DNA of 64,000 nucleotides from Thermoleophilia bacterium. Its GTDB lineage: Bacteria; Actinomycetota; Thermoleophilia; Gaiellales; SKUG01. The stretch's first letter is position 1, and the number at the start of each line of letters is the position of its first letter. The stretch is from positions 124,001 through 188,000 of the forward strand of contig JAOPYQ010000009.1 in the NCBI GenBank assembly GCA_025964555.1. The letters are read 5' to 3'. The position numbers were made by a program, and so were the translations under genes. The notes beneath the pieces are model-generated. The model was given only the letters and a program-made list of their open reading frames with translations. It made no database searches and was not told where the DNA came from. Below are positions 47,329 through 56,663 of the stretch, one piece after another.

Positions 47329-47371
47329 CAGCAGCGCACACGCAACGTGAGGCACGCCGAACGGGCGGTGC

Positions 47372-47890
47372 TCAGCGGTCCGAACCGGGATCGTCGAGCG
47401 CCGCCCGTTTTCGGTACTTCATGTGGTCACCCCAGGGGAGCACACCCCACAGCGACACGAACAGCAGACCCGCGAGCCCGCTGAACACGAGCGCCTGTGC
47501 CTGTCCGAAGAGCTCGTCGGCAACAACGAAGAGCGTGCCCGACATCGATGCGCCGAGCGCCGTGATGCCCGCAAGGGTCAACCCGCTGGCGAGCACGATC
47601 AGGCGCTGCTTGTCGTAGGCGCGGAAGTTCGTGCGGTGATAGGCCGAAGGCGCGATGAGCAGCGCGCTCGCCACGAGCGCCAGGCACAGCGAGGCGAAGT
47701 ACACCTCGCGCTGCACCTCCGTGACGCCCTTCCACCCGGCCTGGAACGGCAGGGCCAGCAGGAACGCGAACAGCACCTGCACGCCCGGCAGCGCGACGCG
47801 GATCTCCTCCAGCAGCTCGCTCAGCTCCCGATCGAGTCGTTCCTTCTCGCCCTCGCCGTCGAGCGGCACGTCATGTCCATGCAGTTCCAT
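47372..47890 (-). CDS. DUF6328-like membrane protein
   Basis: LDRELSELLEEIRVALPGVQVLFAFLLALPFQAGWKGVTEVQREVYFASLCLALVASALLIAPSAYHR. Confidence 0.82.
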   Translation of the reverse strand: MELHGHDVPLDGEGEKERLDRELSELLEEIRVALPGVQVLFAFLLALPFQAGWKGVTEVQREVYFASLCLALVASALLIAPSAYHRTNFRAYDKQRLIVLASGLTLAGITALGASMSGTLFVVADELFGQAQALVFSGLAGLLFVSLWGVLPWGDHMKYRKRAALDDPGSDR

Positions 47891-47936
47891 GAGGCCCCTC
47901 ATACCCGTTTCGCGAAAGCGTGTCAGCATGCCGCGC

Positions 47937-48833
47937 ATGACCACTCGCATCACCGCCACGCTCTTCAACGATCCCGGCTGCCCGTGGGGCTACTCCGCGA
48001 TTCCCGCGCTGCGAACCCTCGAGTGGCGCTATGGCGATCAGCTCGACTGGCGCCTCGTGCTCATCGGCCTCACCGAGTCCGCGCAGCAGTACGTCGACCG
48101 CGGCTACACGACGCTCTCCAACGCGAGCGGCATGCTCGGCTTTCGCCGCTTCGGCATGCCCCTCAACGCGGAGCCTCGCGAACGACTGTCGGCGACGGCC
48201 CCCGGGTGTCGCGCGATCGTCGCCGCACGCATCGACGCCCCCGGCAGCGAGTGGCGCGTCATGCGGGCGATCCAGCTCGCGTACTTCACCACGCCGATGG
48301 TGCTCGGGGACCCCGCCGCGTTGCGTGACGCACTCGCGCGCATGGACGGCGTCGACGCCGGTGCGATCATCGCGCGAATCGATGACGACGACGTCACCGC
48401 CGCCTACGACGCCGACCGCGCGCGAACACGCACTGCCGCCGGCACCCCGGGCGCGCTCCAGGGCAAGACCGCCAACTCCGACGGCGCCGAGCGCTACACC
48501 GCGCCAAGCATCATCTTCGAGCGAGACGGCCAGCGTCTCGAGGCAACCGGTTTCCAGCCCGTCGAAGCCTACGACGTGCTCGTCGCCAACCTCGACCCCA
48601 CCCTCGCGCGCCGCACGCCAGCCGAATCGGCTGCCGATGTGCTCGACGCCTTCGCGGACTCGGCGCACGGCCCGTGGATCTCGACCGCCGAGGTCGCGGC
48701 TGTGATGGCAGCCGGCAACGACGCCCCCGATCGCGAGTCCGCCGAGCGCGAACTCATCGAGCTCGTCGATTCCGGAAGCGCGCGCCGCATCCGCATGGGT
48801 GACGGCGCGGTGTGGAGTCGCGCGACTGACTAA
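47937..48833 (+). CDS. DsbA-family thioredoxin-fold protein
   Basis: ATLFNDPGCPWGYSAIPALRTLEWRYGDQLDWRLVLIGL; thioredoxin fold N-terminus. Confidence 0.75.
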   Translation: MTTRITATLFNDPGCPWGYSAIPALRTLEWRYGDQLDWRLVLIGLTESAQQYVDRGYTTLSNASGMLGFRRFGMPLNAEPRERLSATAPGCRAIVAARIDAPGSEWRVMRAIQLAYFTTPMVLGDPAALRDALARMDGVDAGAIIARIDDDDVTAAYDADRARTRTAAGTPGALQGKTANSDGAERYTAPSIIFERDGQRLEATGFQPVEAYDVLVANLDPTLARRTPAESAADVLDAFADSAHGPWISTAEVAAVMAAGNDAPDRESAERELIELVDSGSARRIRMGDGAVWSRATD

Positions 48834-48884
48834 CAGCATCCATGGCGGGCACGCACTCACTACCAACCGCAAGGAGTGCAACGA

Positions 48885-48968
48885 ATGTCACTGCTCTGGA
48901 TCCTGCTCATCGTCGTCGTCGTCCTGCTGCTCTTCGGCGGCACGCGCTTCCGTGGTCGCGGCCGCTGA
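48885..48968 (+). CDS. 27-aa hydrophobic microprotein
   Basis: MSLLWILLIVVVVLLLFGGTRFRGRGR*; AAGGAG RBS 9 nt upstream; below ORF-track cut. Confidence 0.5.
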   Translation: MSLLWILLIVVVVLLLFGGTRFRGRGR

Positions 48969-49077
48969 GCTCGCCGCCCCTGGTGATCGCCGTCATCCTC
49001 GTGATCCTGCCGGTCAGCCTGCTGACCTGCTCACGCACACGCACACGCTCTGCATGGCGCGACGCGCTGCCAGGACG

Positions 49078-49109
49078 CTGCCTCGGTTCACCGGGGCAGC
49101 TTCCAATTC
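49078..49109. repeat. 32-bp hairpin repeat, copy A
   Basis: CTGCCTCGGttcaCCGGGGCAGcttccaattc; 30/32 identical to copy B. Confidence 0.75.
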
Positions 49110-49255
49110 AGCTTCCGGTTCGGGGGCCGGCAACAGCGTGGCCTGATGTGGCAGCGCGCGGGCTTCGCGACGGCCACCAACCGGTGCGGGCCGACCCGAG
49201 ATGACGTTACCAATCGGTAACTTGGGGACACCCCAGCCCCCACACAGGAGCCCCC

Positions 49256-49807
49256 ATGCCGCTCTCCACCCAATGGAACTTCGGCGAGAAGTCCCCGCAC
49301 CCCTACGCCCCGTACCGCTCATCCGACCGGACGGATGCGACGCCTCGCAATGCCGTGTTCGTTGCGCATCATGCGCGGCTCGAGGACGCTACGCAGCTTA
49401 CCGACGGCAAGCAGCACAACCGCCTCGACTACGGCATGACCAAGTACTTCGCGACCGGCTTCGGCGGAGACACGCTGTCGAACGAGACCGGCTCGTACCA
49501 GTACGGAGACCAGCCCAGCTATCAGCGCGAGAAGCGCGGCGACTGGCGCTTCTCGGTCGACAAGTTCGAGCGCCTGCTCACCGACGCAGCCGCTGGCGTG
49601 GAAGCCGCCAACGGTCGAGTGATACCGGAAGCGCTCTTCGCGGACGGCTTCAAGACGATCAAGTTCCTCGACTCGATCAAGGGCAACGAGCTGCTCGTGC
49701 AGACGATGACCGACGGCAAGCTCACCACGAAGGTGATTGACGAGGCCGATCTCGATCCGGCGCTCGCCAGGACGTTCGACAAGCTCGACGTCTACGAGCA
49801 GTCGTAG
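49256..49807 (+). CDS. hypothetical protein
   Basis: 183 aa: MPLSTQWNFGEKSPHPYAPYRSSDRTDATPRNAVFVAHHARLED..., coding-like composition. Confidence 0.65.
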   Translation: MPLSTQWNFGEKSPHPYAPYRSSDRTDATPRNAVFVAHHARLEDATQLTDGKQHNRLDYGMTKYFATGFGGDTLSNETGSYQYGDQPSYQREKRGDWRFSVDKFERLLTDAAAGVEAANGRVIPEALFADGFKTIKFLDSIKGNELLVQTMTDGKLTTKVIDEADLDPALARTFDKLDVYEQS

Positions 49808-49825
49808 CTCGTTGACACATGCGCG

Positions 49826-50350
49826 TTACGAAGCTGCCTCGGCTCGCCGGGGCAGCTTCCAATTCGGGCGCGGGAAATGACACGTGTAGCCGCCCGGGAA
49901 TTTCTCCAGGTAGTCCTGGTGCTCCGGCTCCGCCTCCCAGAACTCGCCTGCCGGCTCGACCTCGGTGACCACGCGGCCGGGCCAGATGCCGGAGGCGTCG
50001 ACGTCCGCGATCGTGTCGTTGGCAATGCGCTGCTGGGTCGAGTCGAGGTAGTAGATCGCTGAGCGGTACGCCATGCCCATGTCGTTGCCCTGGCGATTCC
50101 TGGTCGTCGGGTCGTGGATCTGGAAGAAGAACTCGAGGACCTCGCGGTAGCTCGTGCGGCGCGGGTCGAAGACGATCTCGATGCCCTCTGCGTGCGTGCC
50201 GTGGTTCTTGTACGTCGCGTTCGGCACGTCGCCGCCCGTGTAGCCCACGCGGGTGCTGAGGATGCCGGGCTGCTTGCGGATCAGGTCCTGCATGCCCCAG
50301 AAGCAGCCGCCGGCCAGGATCGCGGTCTCGGTGTTGTCAGCCATCGTCAT
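49826..50350 (-). CDS. msrA: peptide methionine sulfoxide reductase MsrA
   Basis: [54 protein letters not shown]...YRSAIYYLD...[14 protein letters not shown]. Confidence 0.95.
   Translation of the reverse strand: MTMADNTETAILAGGCFWGMQDLIRKQPGILSTRVGYTGGDVPNATYKNHGTHAEGIEIVFDPRRTSYREVLEFFFQIHDPTTRNRQGNDMGMAYRSAIYYLDSTQQRIANDTIADVDASGIWPGRVVTEVEPAGEFWEAEPEHQDYLEKFPGGYTCHFPRPNWKLPRRAEAAS
49834..49865. repeat. 32-bp hairpin repeat, copy B (terminator-like, overlaps msrA 3' end)
   Basis: CTGCCTCGGctcgCCGGGGCAGcttccaattc; stem extends to AAGCTGCCTCGG/CCGGGGCAGCTT. Confidence 0.75.
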
Positions 50351-50485
50351 CTCCCTCGTTGTCCGAGTGGTCGTACCCATACGGTACGTCCCGCGCACGT
50401 GATGGGTTGTCGCCTGGCCTGCTTTTCTTTCCCGAGCCGGGCATAGGGAGCTGGCTGAACCGTACGAAAGCAGGAAACGAGCGGC

Positions 50486-51061
50486 ATGCCGCAACTCATG
50501 GTCGACTTCATCAGTTCCCTCGACGGCTTCGGAGCGGCCGAGGGCTGGCCCGGCTACTGGGGCATGGAAGGGCCCGAGTACCTCGAGTGGATCGGGAGCG
50601 ATGCCCACGGGGATTCCGTCTCGCTCATGGGCGCGAAGACGTACCGAATGCTGTCGGAGTACGCGAACCAGATGCCCGACGATCCTGGACTGGCGGCGCT
50701 GACGAAATCGTCCAAGGTCGTCTTCTCCTCCTCATTGGAGCCGCCGCTACCGTGGGCGAACACGGAACTCGTTCGCGGCGATGCCATCGACTGGGTGCGC
50801 GAAGCACGGCGCGACGGAGCGCGCTCGCTGCGCACCATCGGCAGCCTGAGCCTGTGTCGGTCGCTGATGCGTGCGGGCGTCGTGGACCGATTCCGGGTCG
50901 TCGTCTTTCCGGTCATCACCGGCGCCGCGGGATACGACCGCATCTACGACGGCTATCCCGACGTGAAGCTCGAGTTGGTCGAGCAGCGGACCTTCGATGG
51001 TCGCCTGCAGCTGCTCGAGTACGTCCCGACTGTTCTCGATGGGCCACCAAGCCGGAAGTGA
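50486..51061 (+). CDS. dihydrofolate reductase (RibD C-terminal) family protein
   Basis: [37 protein letters not shown]...[45 protein letters not shown]. Confidence 0.9.
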   Translation: MPQLMVDFISSLDGFGAAEGWPGYWGMEGPEYLEWIGSDAHGDSVSLMGAKTYRMLSEYANQMPDDPGLAALTKSSKVVFSSSLEPPLPWANTELVRGDAIDWVREARRDGARSLRTIGSLSLCRSLMRAGVVDRFRVVVFPVITGAAGYDRIYDGYPDVKLELVEQRTFDGRLQLLEYVPTVLDGPPSRK

Positions 51062-51081
51062 CGGCGCTGTAGGGTCAGCCC

Positions 51082-51543
51082 ATGCCCCGTTCCTCTGCGA
51101 GCACCTCCCCGGCCGGTATCGGCACTCCTGCGAGTGGTCGTCGACCGCGCACGGCCGCGCCGCAGCCGACGGGAAAGAACGTGCCGACCGATCCGCCCAA
51201 GCAGGTCGATCCAAAGGTGCAGGCGGCGATGGAGCAGGTGCGCCCCGCGCCCGGCTACGCACTCGCGACGCTGCTGCTCGCCAAGGAGCGCGCGGCCGTG
51301 CTGGACCTGCCGGCTGACACCACGGCGCTGCTCGAAGCGGCGTTCGTGCGCATCCACGCGCTGCACCCATCCGACGACGACATGGCACGCGAGTATCCGC
51401 CCGGCTCGATCGTGATCGCGTCGCTCGAGGGCATCGCGCCGCTGCTCGTCACGCACGCGTTCCTGCTGCCGCACGAGCGGATCATGGGCTCGGTGCCGAT
51501 CGACGGCGTCGCGCCCGGCACGCCGTTCGGCTTCGAGGACTGA
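51082..51543 (+). CDS. hypothetical protein
   Basis: 153 aa, disordered N-terminus then folded-looking C-terminal domain. Confidence 0.6.
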   Translation: MPRSSASTSPAGIGTPASGRRPRTAAPQPTGKNVPTDPPKQVDPKVQAAMEQVRPAPGYALATLLLAKERAAVLDLPADTTALLEAAFVRIHALHPSDDDMAREYPPGSIVIASLEGIAPLLVTHAFLLPHERIMGSVPIDGVAPGTPFGFED

Positions 51544-51565
51544 CACTCGCGTCGGCGCTCAATCG

Positions 51566-51970
51566 TCAGACGACGAGCACGTCCAGATCGGGATACCACT
51601 CAAACCCGCAATCGTGCGTGACGAGCGTCATTCCATAGGTCGCGGCGGTGGCGGCAATCAGTCCATCGGCAGTTGTGATCGCCCGTCGTTCGCCCGCGGC
51701 CACGGCCCGATACTCGCCCCACGTGTTCCCCACGGCATCGTCGATGTCGAGACAATCGAAGTCTCGCGAAGCCTGGATCCACGAGTCGAGGCGCCGCGCG
51801 CGCGATGCGGCATCCTCTGCTGACAACGCGCCGTGCTTGAGCTCGCCCAGCGTCACGGGCGACACGAACCAGGCGCCATCATCCGGCAGCTCGCCCAGCG
51901 GTCGCCCCTGCTCGATGGCGATCAAGACCGAGGTATCGATCAGGTACTGCGCTTCGCCGCCCGCTCCCAT
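51566..51970 (-). CDS. PIN-domain toxin (VapC-like)
   Basis: YLIDTSVLIAIEQGR...VSPVTLGELKHG...ITTADGLIAATAATYGMTLVTHD. Confidence 0.92.
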   Translation of the reverse strand: MGAGGEAQYLIDTSVLIAIEQGRPLGELPDDGAWFVSPVTLGELKHGALSAEDAASRARRLDSWIQASRDFDCLDIDDAVGNTWGEYRAVAAGERRAITTADGLIAATAATYGMTLVTHDCGFEWYPDLDVLVV

Positions 51971-52254
51971 GGGTCCTCCGGGATCTCACCTGGGCGACCA
52001 CCGATGTCGCTCCAGAAGGTGGTGTCGTTCGCATGCCGAGCGCGGATCGCGTGGATCGCGGCATGTGCCGTCTGCCAGTCCGTGCCCCGTGGCTGCGTTC
52101 GCGGCGGCCCGAGCTCGGCGACCACGCGTCCGTTGACGGTGATCTCGAAGCGCTCACCCTCCTCCGCCTCGCGCAGCACGCGCGAGATCTCGTTCCGCAA
52201 CATGCGCTGCGGCAGTCGGACCGGCGGGCGTCGGAGTTCTCGTCGAGCAACCAT
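51940..52254 (-). CDS. Phd/YefM-type antitoxin
   Basis: RMLRNEISRVLREAEEGERFEITVNGRVVAELGP; 31-bp overlap with toxin ORF. Confidence 0.85.
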   Translation of the reverse strand: MVARRELRRPPVRLPQRMLRNEISRVLREAEEGERFEITVNGRVVAELGPPRTQPRGTDWQTAHAAIHAIRARHANDTTFWSDIGGRPGEIPEDPWERAAKRST

Positions 52255-52263
52255 GCACTCACC

Positions 52264-52279
52264 GTAGCAGATCTGCTAC
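52264..52279. promoter_or_regulatory. candidate TA operator palindrome
   Basis: Perfect 16-bp palindrome GTAGCAGATCTGCTAC 10 nt upstream of antitoxin ATG. Confidence 0.65.
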
Positions 52280-52337
52280 AGGCGTTGGAATCCGCCGATG
52301 CACGCTGCGGAATCCCGCACCGGCGTAGGATCGAACC

Positions 52338-53717
52338 ATGTCGAACAAGCGCCAGCAAAAACGTGCCAAGCAGGTCCGCCGAACCAACGTGCGCGCTGCC
52401 CAGCGCTCCAAGCGTCCGCCCACGCCGGGCGACATCGCGCTGCGCCTCATCCGCGACTACGCGGTGCCGCTCGCGAGCCGGGATCCGCTCGATGCCGAGC
52501 TCGTCGCCTCGACGATGATGGGCACCGGCTGGAAGCAGGTCCTCGACTCGCCGCCGGAGGAAGCCAACGAGCTGCCCCACCCCGCGCTCGCGGTGATCAG
52601 CCTGCTGCGCAACCTGCGCGTCGAGGCCGGCGACATCGCCGACGCCGCGCTCGCCCTGGCCCACGCGCTCTGCGTCGCCGATCGTGAGGACCCGCAGGTC
52701 GCGGCCGCCGGCGGCGTGCTCGTCGAGCAGCTGCGCGCGTTCGGTGCGAACGATCCGATCTGGGCTGGCGAGACCGGCCGCTACGAGCTGGTCGCGGCCC
52801 ACGACGTGCGCGACGTGTGGATGGACGAGCACCAGCTCGTGCTCGGTTTCAAGGACTCCGCCGATCGCGAGCACGCACTGCTGCTCACCATCGATCGCAC
52901 CGAGGGCATGCAGCTCGGTCAGGTCGAGGTCATCGACCAGCGCGAACGGATGCTCGACGACATCCGCACGGCGATCGCCGACTCCGACGAGTCCGAGACT
53001 GCGCTCGTCGAGGAGCTCACCCCGGCGCGCGCCGCCGGCCTGCTCAAGGCCGCGATCGAAGGCACTTTCGACGAGGGCGCCGACCTGCTGCTCGAAACCG
53101 ACGAACACGAGCTCGACCTCCTCCAGCTGACGCTCGCCCGCTTCGAACTGCTCGAAGCCGCGTACGAGGAAGCGACCGACGAGGCCAACGCCACGCCGTT
53201 CGACTCGGAGTTCGACGAGGAAGCCTTCGACAAGCTCGTCGAGCGCTTCACCGCCAGCGACGAGTTCGCCGCCGAGACTGACATCACGCCTCGCAGCGCC
53301 GAGCTGCTCATGCGCTGGGTGCACGACCTCGCCTACCCGCGCGCGTTGTTCGGCCCGGTCCAGGTGCACGACGTGCTGCTCGACTACGTGCCGCAGGAGG
53401 TCACTGACAGCGAAGAGCGGTCGACGATCTCCGGACCGATGCTCGCCACCACCCGCGCCTGGGCACGCTTCTGCGCGCGCGTGGTCGGCCTTTCCGACGG
53501 CGTGGTCGACGACGTGCTCAAGGCCATCGAGCACTATGCCCCGCACCACGAGCAGGCGATGGCGGCTGACCCCGCATCGCTGCTCGGCTCAGGCCACGGC
53601 GGCGCGGATCTCAACGCGGTCGTGGCGCAGATGACCGAGCAGATGCGCGAAGCCGGCGTCGACCTGGGCGACGCGGCGGCAGTACGCGAGTGGATGACGG
53701 CGAACGCCCCGGGCTGA
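52338..53717 (+). CDS. hypothetical protein, acidic, basic N-terminus
   Basis: 459 aa; MSNKRQQKRAKQVRRTNVRAAQRSKR..., strong coding composition. Confidence 0.7.
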   Translation: MSNKRQQKRAKQVRRTNVRAAQRSKRPPTPGDIALRLIRDYAVPLASRDPLDAELVASTMMGTGWKQVLDSPPEEANELPHPALAVISLLRNLRVEAGDIADAALALAHALCVADREDPQVAAAGGVLVEQLRAFGANDPIWAGETGRYELVAAHDVRDVWMDEHQLVLGFKDSADREHALLLTIDRTEGMQLGQVEVIDQRERMLDDIRTAIADSDESETALVEELTPARAAGLLKAAIEGTFDEGADLLLETDEHELDLLQLTLARFELLEAAYEEATDEANATPFDSEFDEEAFDKLVERFTASDEFAAETDITPRSAELLMRWVHDLAYPRALFGPVQVHDVLLDYVPQEVTDSEERSTISGPMLATTRAWARFCARVVGLSDGVVDDVLKAIEHYAPHHEQAMAADPASLLGSGHGGADLNAVVAQMTEQMREAGVDLGDAAAVREWMTANAPG

Positions 53718-53725
53718 CGCGCTCG

Positions 53726-53760
53726 TCCTGTGCGAGCGGCTCACGGCCGCCCGCACAGGA
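53726..53760 (+). terminator. hairpin terminator-like structure
   Basis: TCCTGTGCGAGCGGC-TCACG-GCCGCCCGCACAGGA, 15-bp stem with one mismatch. Confidence 0.6.
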
Positions 53761-53780
53761 GGAAGCGCATCGGGGCCTGC

Positions 53781-54401
53781 TCAGGCGCCGTGACGCTTGG
53801 CGCGCTGGCGACCACCGAAGTAGGCGAGCGCCAGGCCGCCGGCCAGCAGTGACGCTCCGAGCCAGGCGATGCCGACCGCGTCGAGTCCGGTGAAGGGCAA
53901 CTCGCTCGCGGGCGGATTCGTCTGCGTCGTGGCAGCACCCGTCGCTGCAGCGCCGGTATCAGCAGCGCCCGTATCCGCCTGCGTGGATGGCTCCGTGGCT
54001 GGCGCGTCCGCTGCCGCGTTCACCGTGAAGCTGCCGTTCATGCCGTCTGCATGGGGATCGCACTGGTACTTGTAGGTGCCTTCCTTGAGGTCGACGGTCC
54101 AGGTCTTCTTCCCGACCTCCGGCACCTCGGTGGACTCCTCGACGCCAGGCCCGGACAGGTGGAAGTTGTGGGCATCCCCCTTGTCGTCCACCTCGATCGT
54201 GTACGTGCCAGCGTCAAGCGATGTCACGGGCTGACCACCCTGTGTCAGGCTGATGACGAAGTCCGGCCCCACGCTTGCCTGCAGCGTGTGGTCCTCGGCC
54301 GCCGCCTGTGCGGGGGCGCTTGCGATGAACAGCGCGAGGACGAACGTCCCCAGCGCGAGCAGCAGCGCGGTGGCGCGGCTGCGGATCCATGTGACGGTCA
54401 T
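53781..54401 (-). CDS. LPXTG-anchored cupredoxin-like (type 1 copper) protein
   Basis: Signal peptide; DAHNFHLSG..YKYQCDPHADGM copper-ligand pattern; linker; ELPFTG-TM-RQRAKRHGA. Confidence 0.85.
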   Translation of the reverse strand: MTVTWIRSRATALLLALGTFVLALFIASAPAQAAAEDHTLQASVGPDFVISLTQGGQPVTSLDAGTYTIEVDDKGDAHNFHLSGPGVEESTEVPEVGKKTWTVDLKEGTYKYQCDPHADGMNGSFTVNAAADAPATEPSTQADTGAADTGAAATGAATTQTNPPASELPFTGLDAVGIAWLGASLLAGGLALAYFGGRQRAKRHGA

Positions 54402-54624
54402 GGTGTGCTCCTTGGTTGCATGTGTAGCTGAAGCGGTACCCCCGGTCCACGGCGAGAGGCGGTGCTCTTCCGACGGCCGCGCACGAAGTGCGGCGTTTCT
54501 CCTCGCGTGTGCGTGAAGGTGCACGTCGGGCGTGGTGGGCCACGGTGGCCACCCGCGTGCCCTCCTCCGCCCGAACGGCGCCGATCGACTGCGCGCTGGG
54601 TGCCGCCGCGGGGGAAGCTCAGGC

Positions 54625-56301
54625 ATGCTCGAATCCGCCCGGATCCCCTCTGCTGCAGCTGGCCACGCGCCGACGTCTGCGCGCGGACCCGTCCGGAGCC
54701 TCGCGCCGACCGCCGCGACCACGCCCGGGTCAGGGCAGCACCGCCCCGTCACCGAGCCCTCGCCCGGGCCGGAGAACGTCGGCAACCTCAAGAGCCCCGA
54801 CTGGGTCAAGGACGCGGTCTTCTACCAGGTGTTCCCGGAGCGCTTCAGGAACGGTGACGCGTCGAACGACCCCAAGGGCACGGTGCCGTGGGGCACGCCG
54901 CCGCAGAACGACCAGTTCTTCATGGGTGGCGACCTCAACGGCGTCACCGAGGGGCTCGGGCACCTGCAGAAGCTGGGCGTCAACGCGCTGTACCTGAACC
55001 CGATCTTCACCTCGCCGTCGAACCACAAGTACGACACGACGGACTTCGCGAACGTCGACCCCGCGTTCGGCGGCAACAAGGCGTTCGACGAGCTCGTGGA
55101 CAAGGCGCACGCGGGCGGCGTGAAGCTCGTGCTGGACGGCGTGTTCAACCACACCTCCAACGAGCACGTGTGGTTCAACGACGTGAAGGCGAAGGGCAAG
55201 GACAGCAAGTTCTGGGACTACTACAACGTCCATCGCTTCCCGATCACGACCTTCAAGGACGAGAAGGGCGTGCTGCGCTCCAACGACTACGAGGGCTGGG
55301 GCAAGGCCGAGTGGGGCGGGCCGTACGCGACGTTGCCGGTGCTCAAGAACACGCACCCGGACGTGATGAACGCGCTCGTGACCGGCAAGGATTCGGTGAT
55401 GCGCACGTGGCTGCGCGACCACAAGATCGACGGGTGGCGCATGGACGTCGCCGACGAGGTCGAGCCCGAGGTGTGGCAGGCCGCGCGCAAGGTCGCGAAG
55501 GAAGAGAATCCGGACGCGTACATGCTCGGTGAGAACTGGCAGGACGCGTCGAGCATGCTCCAGGGCGACCAGTTCGACGGCGTCATGAACTACAAGTTCT
55601 TCCAGCAGCCGGCGGTCGAGTTCTTCGGGCAGAAGAAGCTCTCGCCGGATGCGTTCCTGGATCGTCTCAAGAGCCCGTATGCGCCCGAGGCGAAGCTGGC
55701 GATGCTCAACATCCTGGAGAGCCACGACACGCCGCGCTTCATCACGCAGTCGGGTGGCGACTGGTACCGCGCGCGGCCGGCGGCGATCTTCCAGATGACC
55801 TACCAGGGCGCGCCGAGCATCTACTACGGCGCGGAGATCGGCATGGAAGGCGGCGCCGATCCGGATTCGCGGCGCGCGTTCGACTGGAAGCTCGCCGATG
55901 GCGTGCACCCGGTGCGCAAGCTCGACGGCGGCCAGGACGCGAAGGTCTCGCCGCAGCAGAAGGCCAGCGAGATGTTCGGCCTGTACCAGAAGCTCATCGA
56001 GACGCGGAAGGGCTCGGAAGCGCTGCGGCGCGGCGAGTTCCAGCCGCTCGGCACGCACAACGACGACCAGACGCTCTCGTACCGGCGCGTCGTGCCGGGC
56101 AACGACGCCAAGGACGCGATCGTCGCGCTCAACAACAACGTCGTGAGCCGCGACGTGAAGGTGCCGGTCGGCAAGTTCGCGACCGACGGCACCGCGTTCG
56201 TGGATGCGCTGTCCGGCGCCAAGTACCTGGTCAAGGGCGGCGAGCTCCAGCTCGACGACCTCGACGGCAACTGGGGCGCCGTCCTGCTTCGCGAGGGGTA
56301 G
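54625..56301 (+). CDS. glycoside hydrolase family 13 (alpha-amylase/neopullulanase-like)
   Basis: AVFYQVFPERFRNGD, VKLVLDGVFNHTSNEH, DGWRMDVADEVE, LGENW, NILESHDTPRF; start codon uncertain. Confidence 0.9.
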   Translation: MLESARIPSAAAGHAPTSARGPVRSLAPTAATTPGSGQHRPVTEPSPGPENVGNLKSPDWVKDAVFYQVFPERFRNGDASNDPKGTVPWGTPPQNDQFFMGGDLNGVTEGLGHLQKLGVNALYLNPIFTSPSNHKYDTTDFANVDPAFGGNKAFDELVDKAHAGGVKLVLDGVFNHTSNEHVWFNDVKAKGKDSKFWDYYNVHRFPITTFKDEKGVLRSNDYEGWGKAEWGGPYATLPVLKNTHPDVMNALVTGKDSVMRTWLRDHKIDGWRMDVADEVEPEVWQAARKVAKEENPDAYMLGENWQDASSMLQGDQFDGVMNYKFFQQPAVEFFGQKKLSPDAFLDRLKSPYAPEAKLAMLNILESHDTPRFITQSGGDWYRARPAAIFQMTYQGAPSIYYGAEIGMEGGADPDSRRAFDWKLADGVHPVRKLDGGQDAKVSPQQKASEMFGLYQKLIETRKGSEALRRGEFQPLGTHNDDQTLSYRRVVPGNDAKDAIVALNNNVVSRDVKVPVGKFATDGTAFVDALSGAKYLVKGGELQLDDLDGNWGAVLLREG

Positions 56302-56388
56302 TCGCGGGGGCGGGTGCGCGAGCGGTAGCGCGGCGTCGGCGCGAGGTCGGGGCGAAGCGCCTTCCCCGCGCGGAGCGCGGCGTGCATT

Positions 56389-56620
56389 CGTACCGGTGGG
56401 CGGTACGTTCGGCTCACTGGATGCGTGACTGCCCCGGCTGTGTCGACATCCGTTCCGATGCAGCGGTACGTTCTGCACTGAAGTTGCCCTCCGCGGGGGC
56501 GTGCGCGGCCCCGACATCGGATCCGATCGTTGTCGTGCGAGACACGATCGGATCACGTCTGGCATCGCGTGCGAACATCGGATCCGAGCGTTGCGATTTT
56601 GGCTACGATCGGACCCGATG
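56389..56620. repeat. intergenic cluster of short direct and inverted repeats
   Basis: GCGGTACGTTC at 56400 and 56463; GATCCGATCGT(56520-56530)/ACGATCGGATC(56544-56554); ACATCGGATCCGA(T/G)CGTTG repeated 60 bp apart. Confidence 0.65.
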
Positions 56621-56663
56621 ATGCGCCACCGAGCCCCGGACCGCGGTCGGTAGGCTGCGATCC

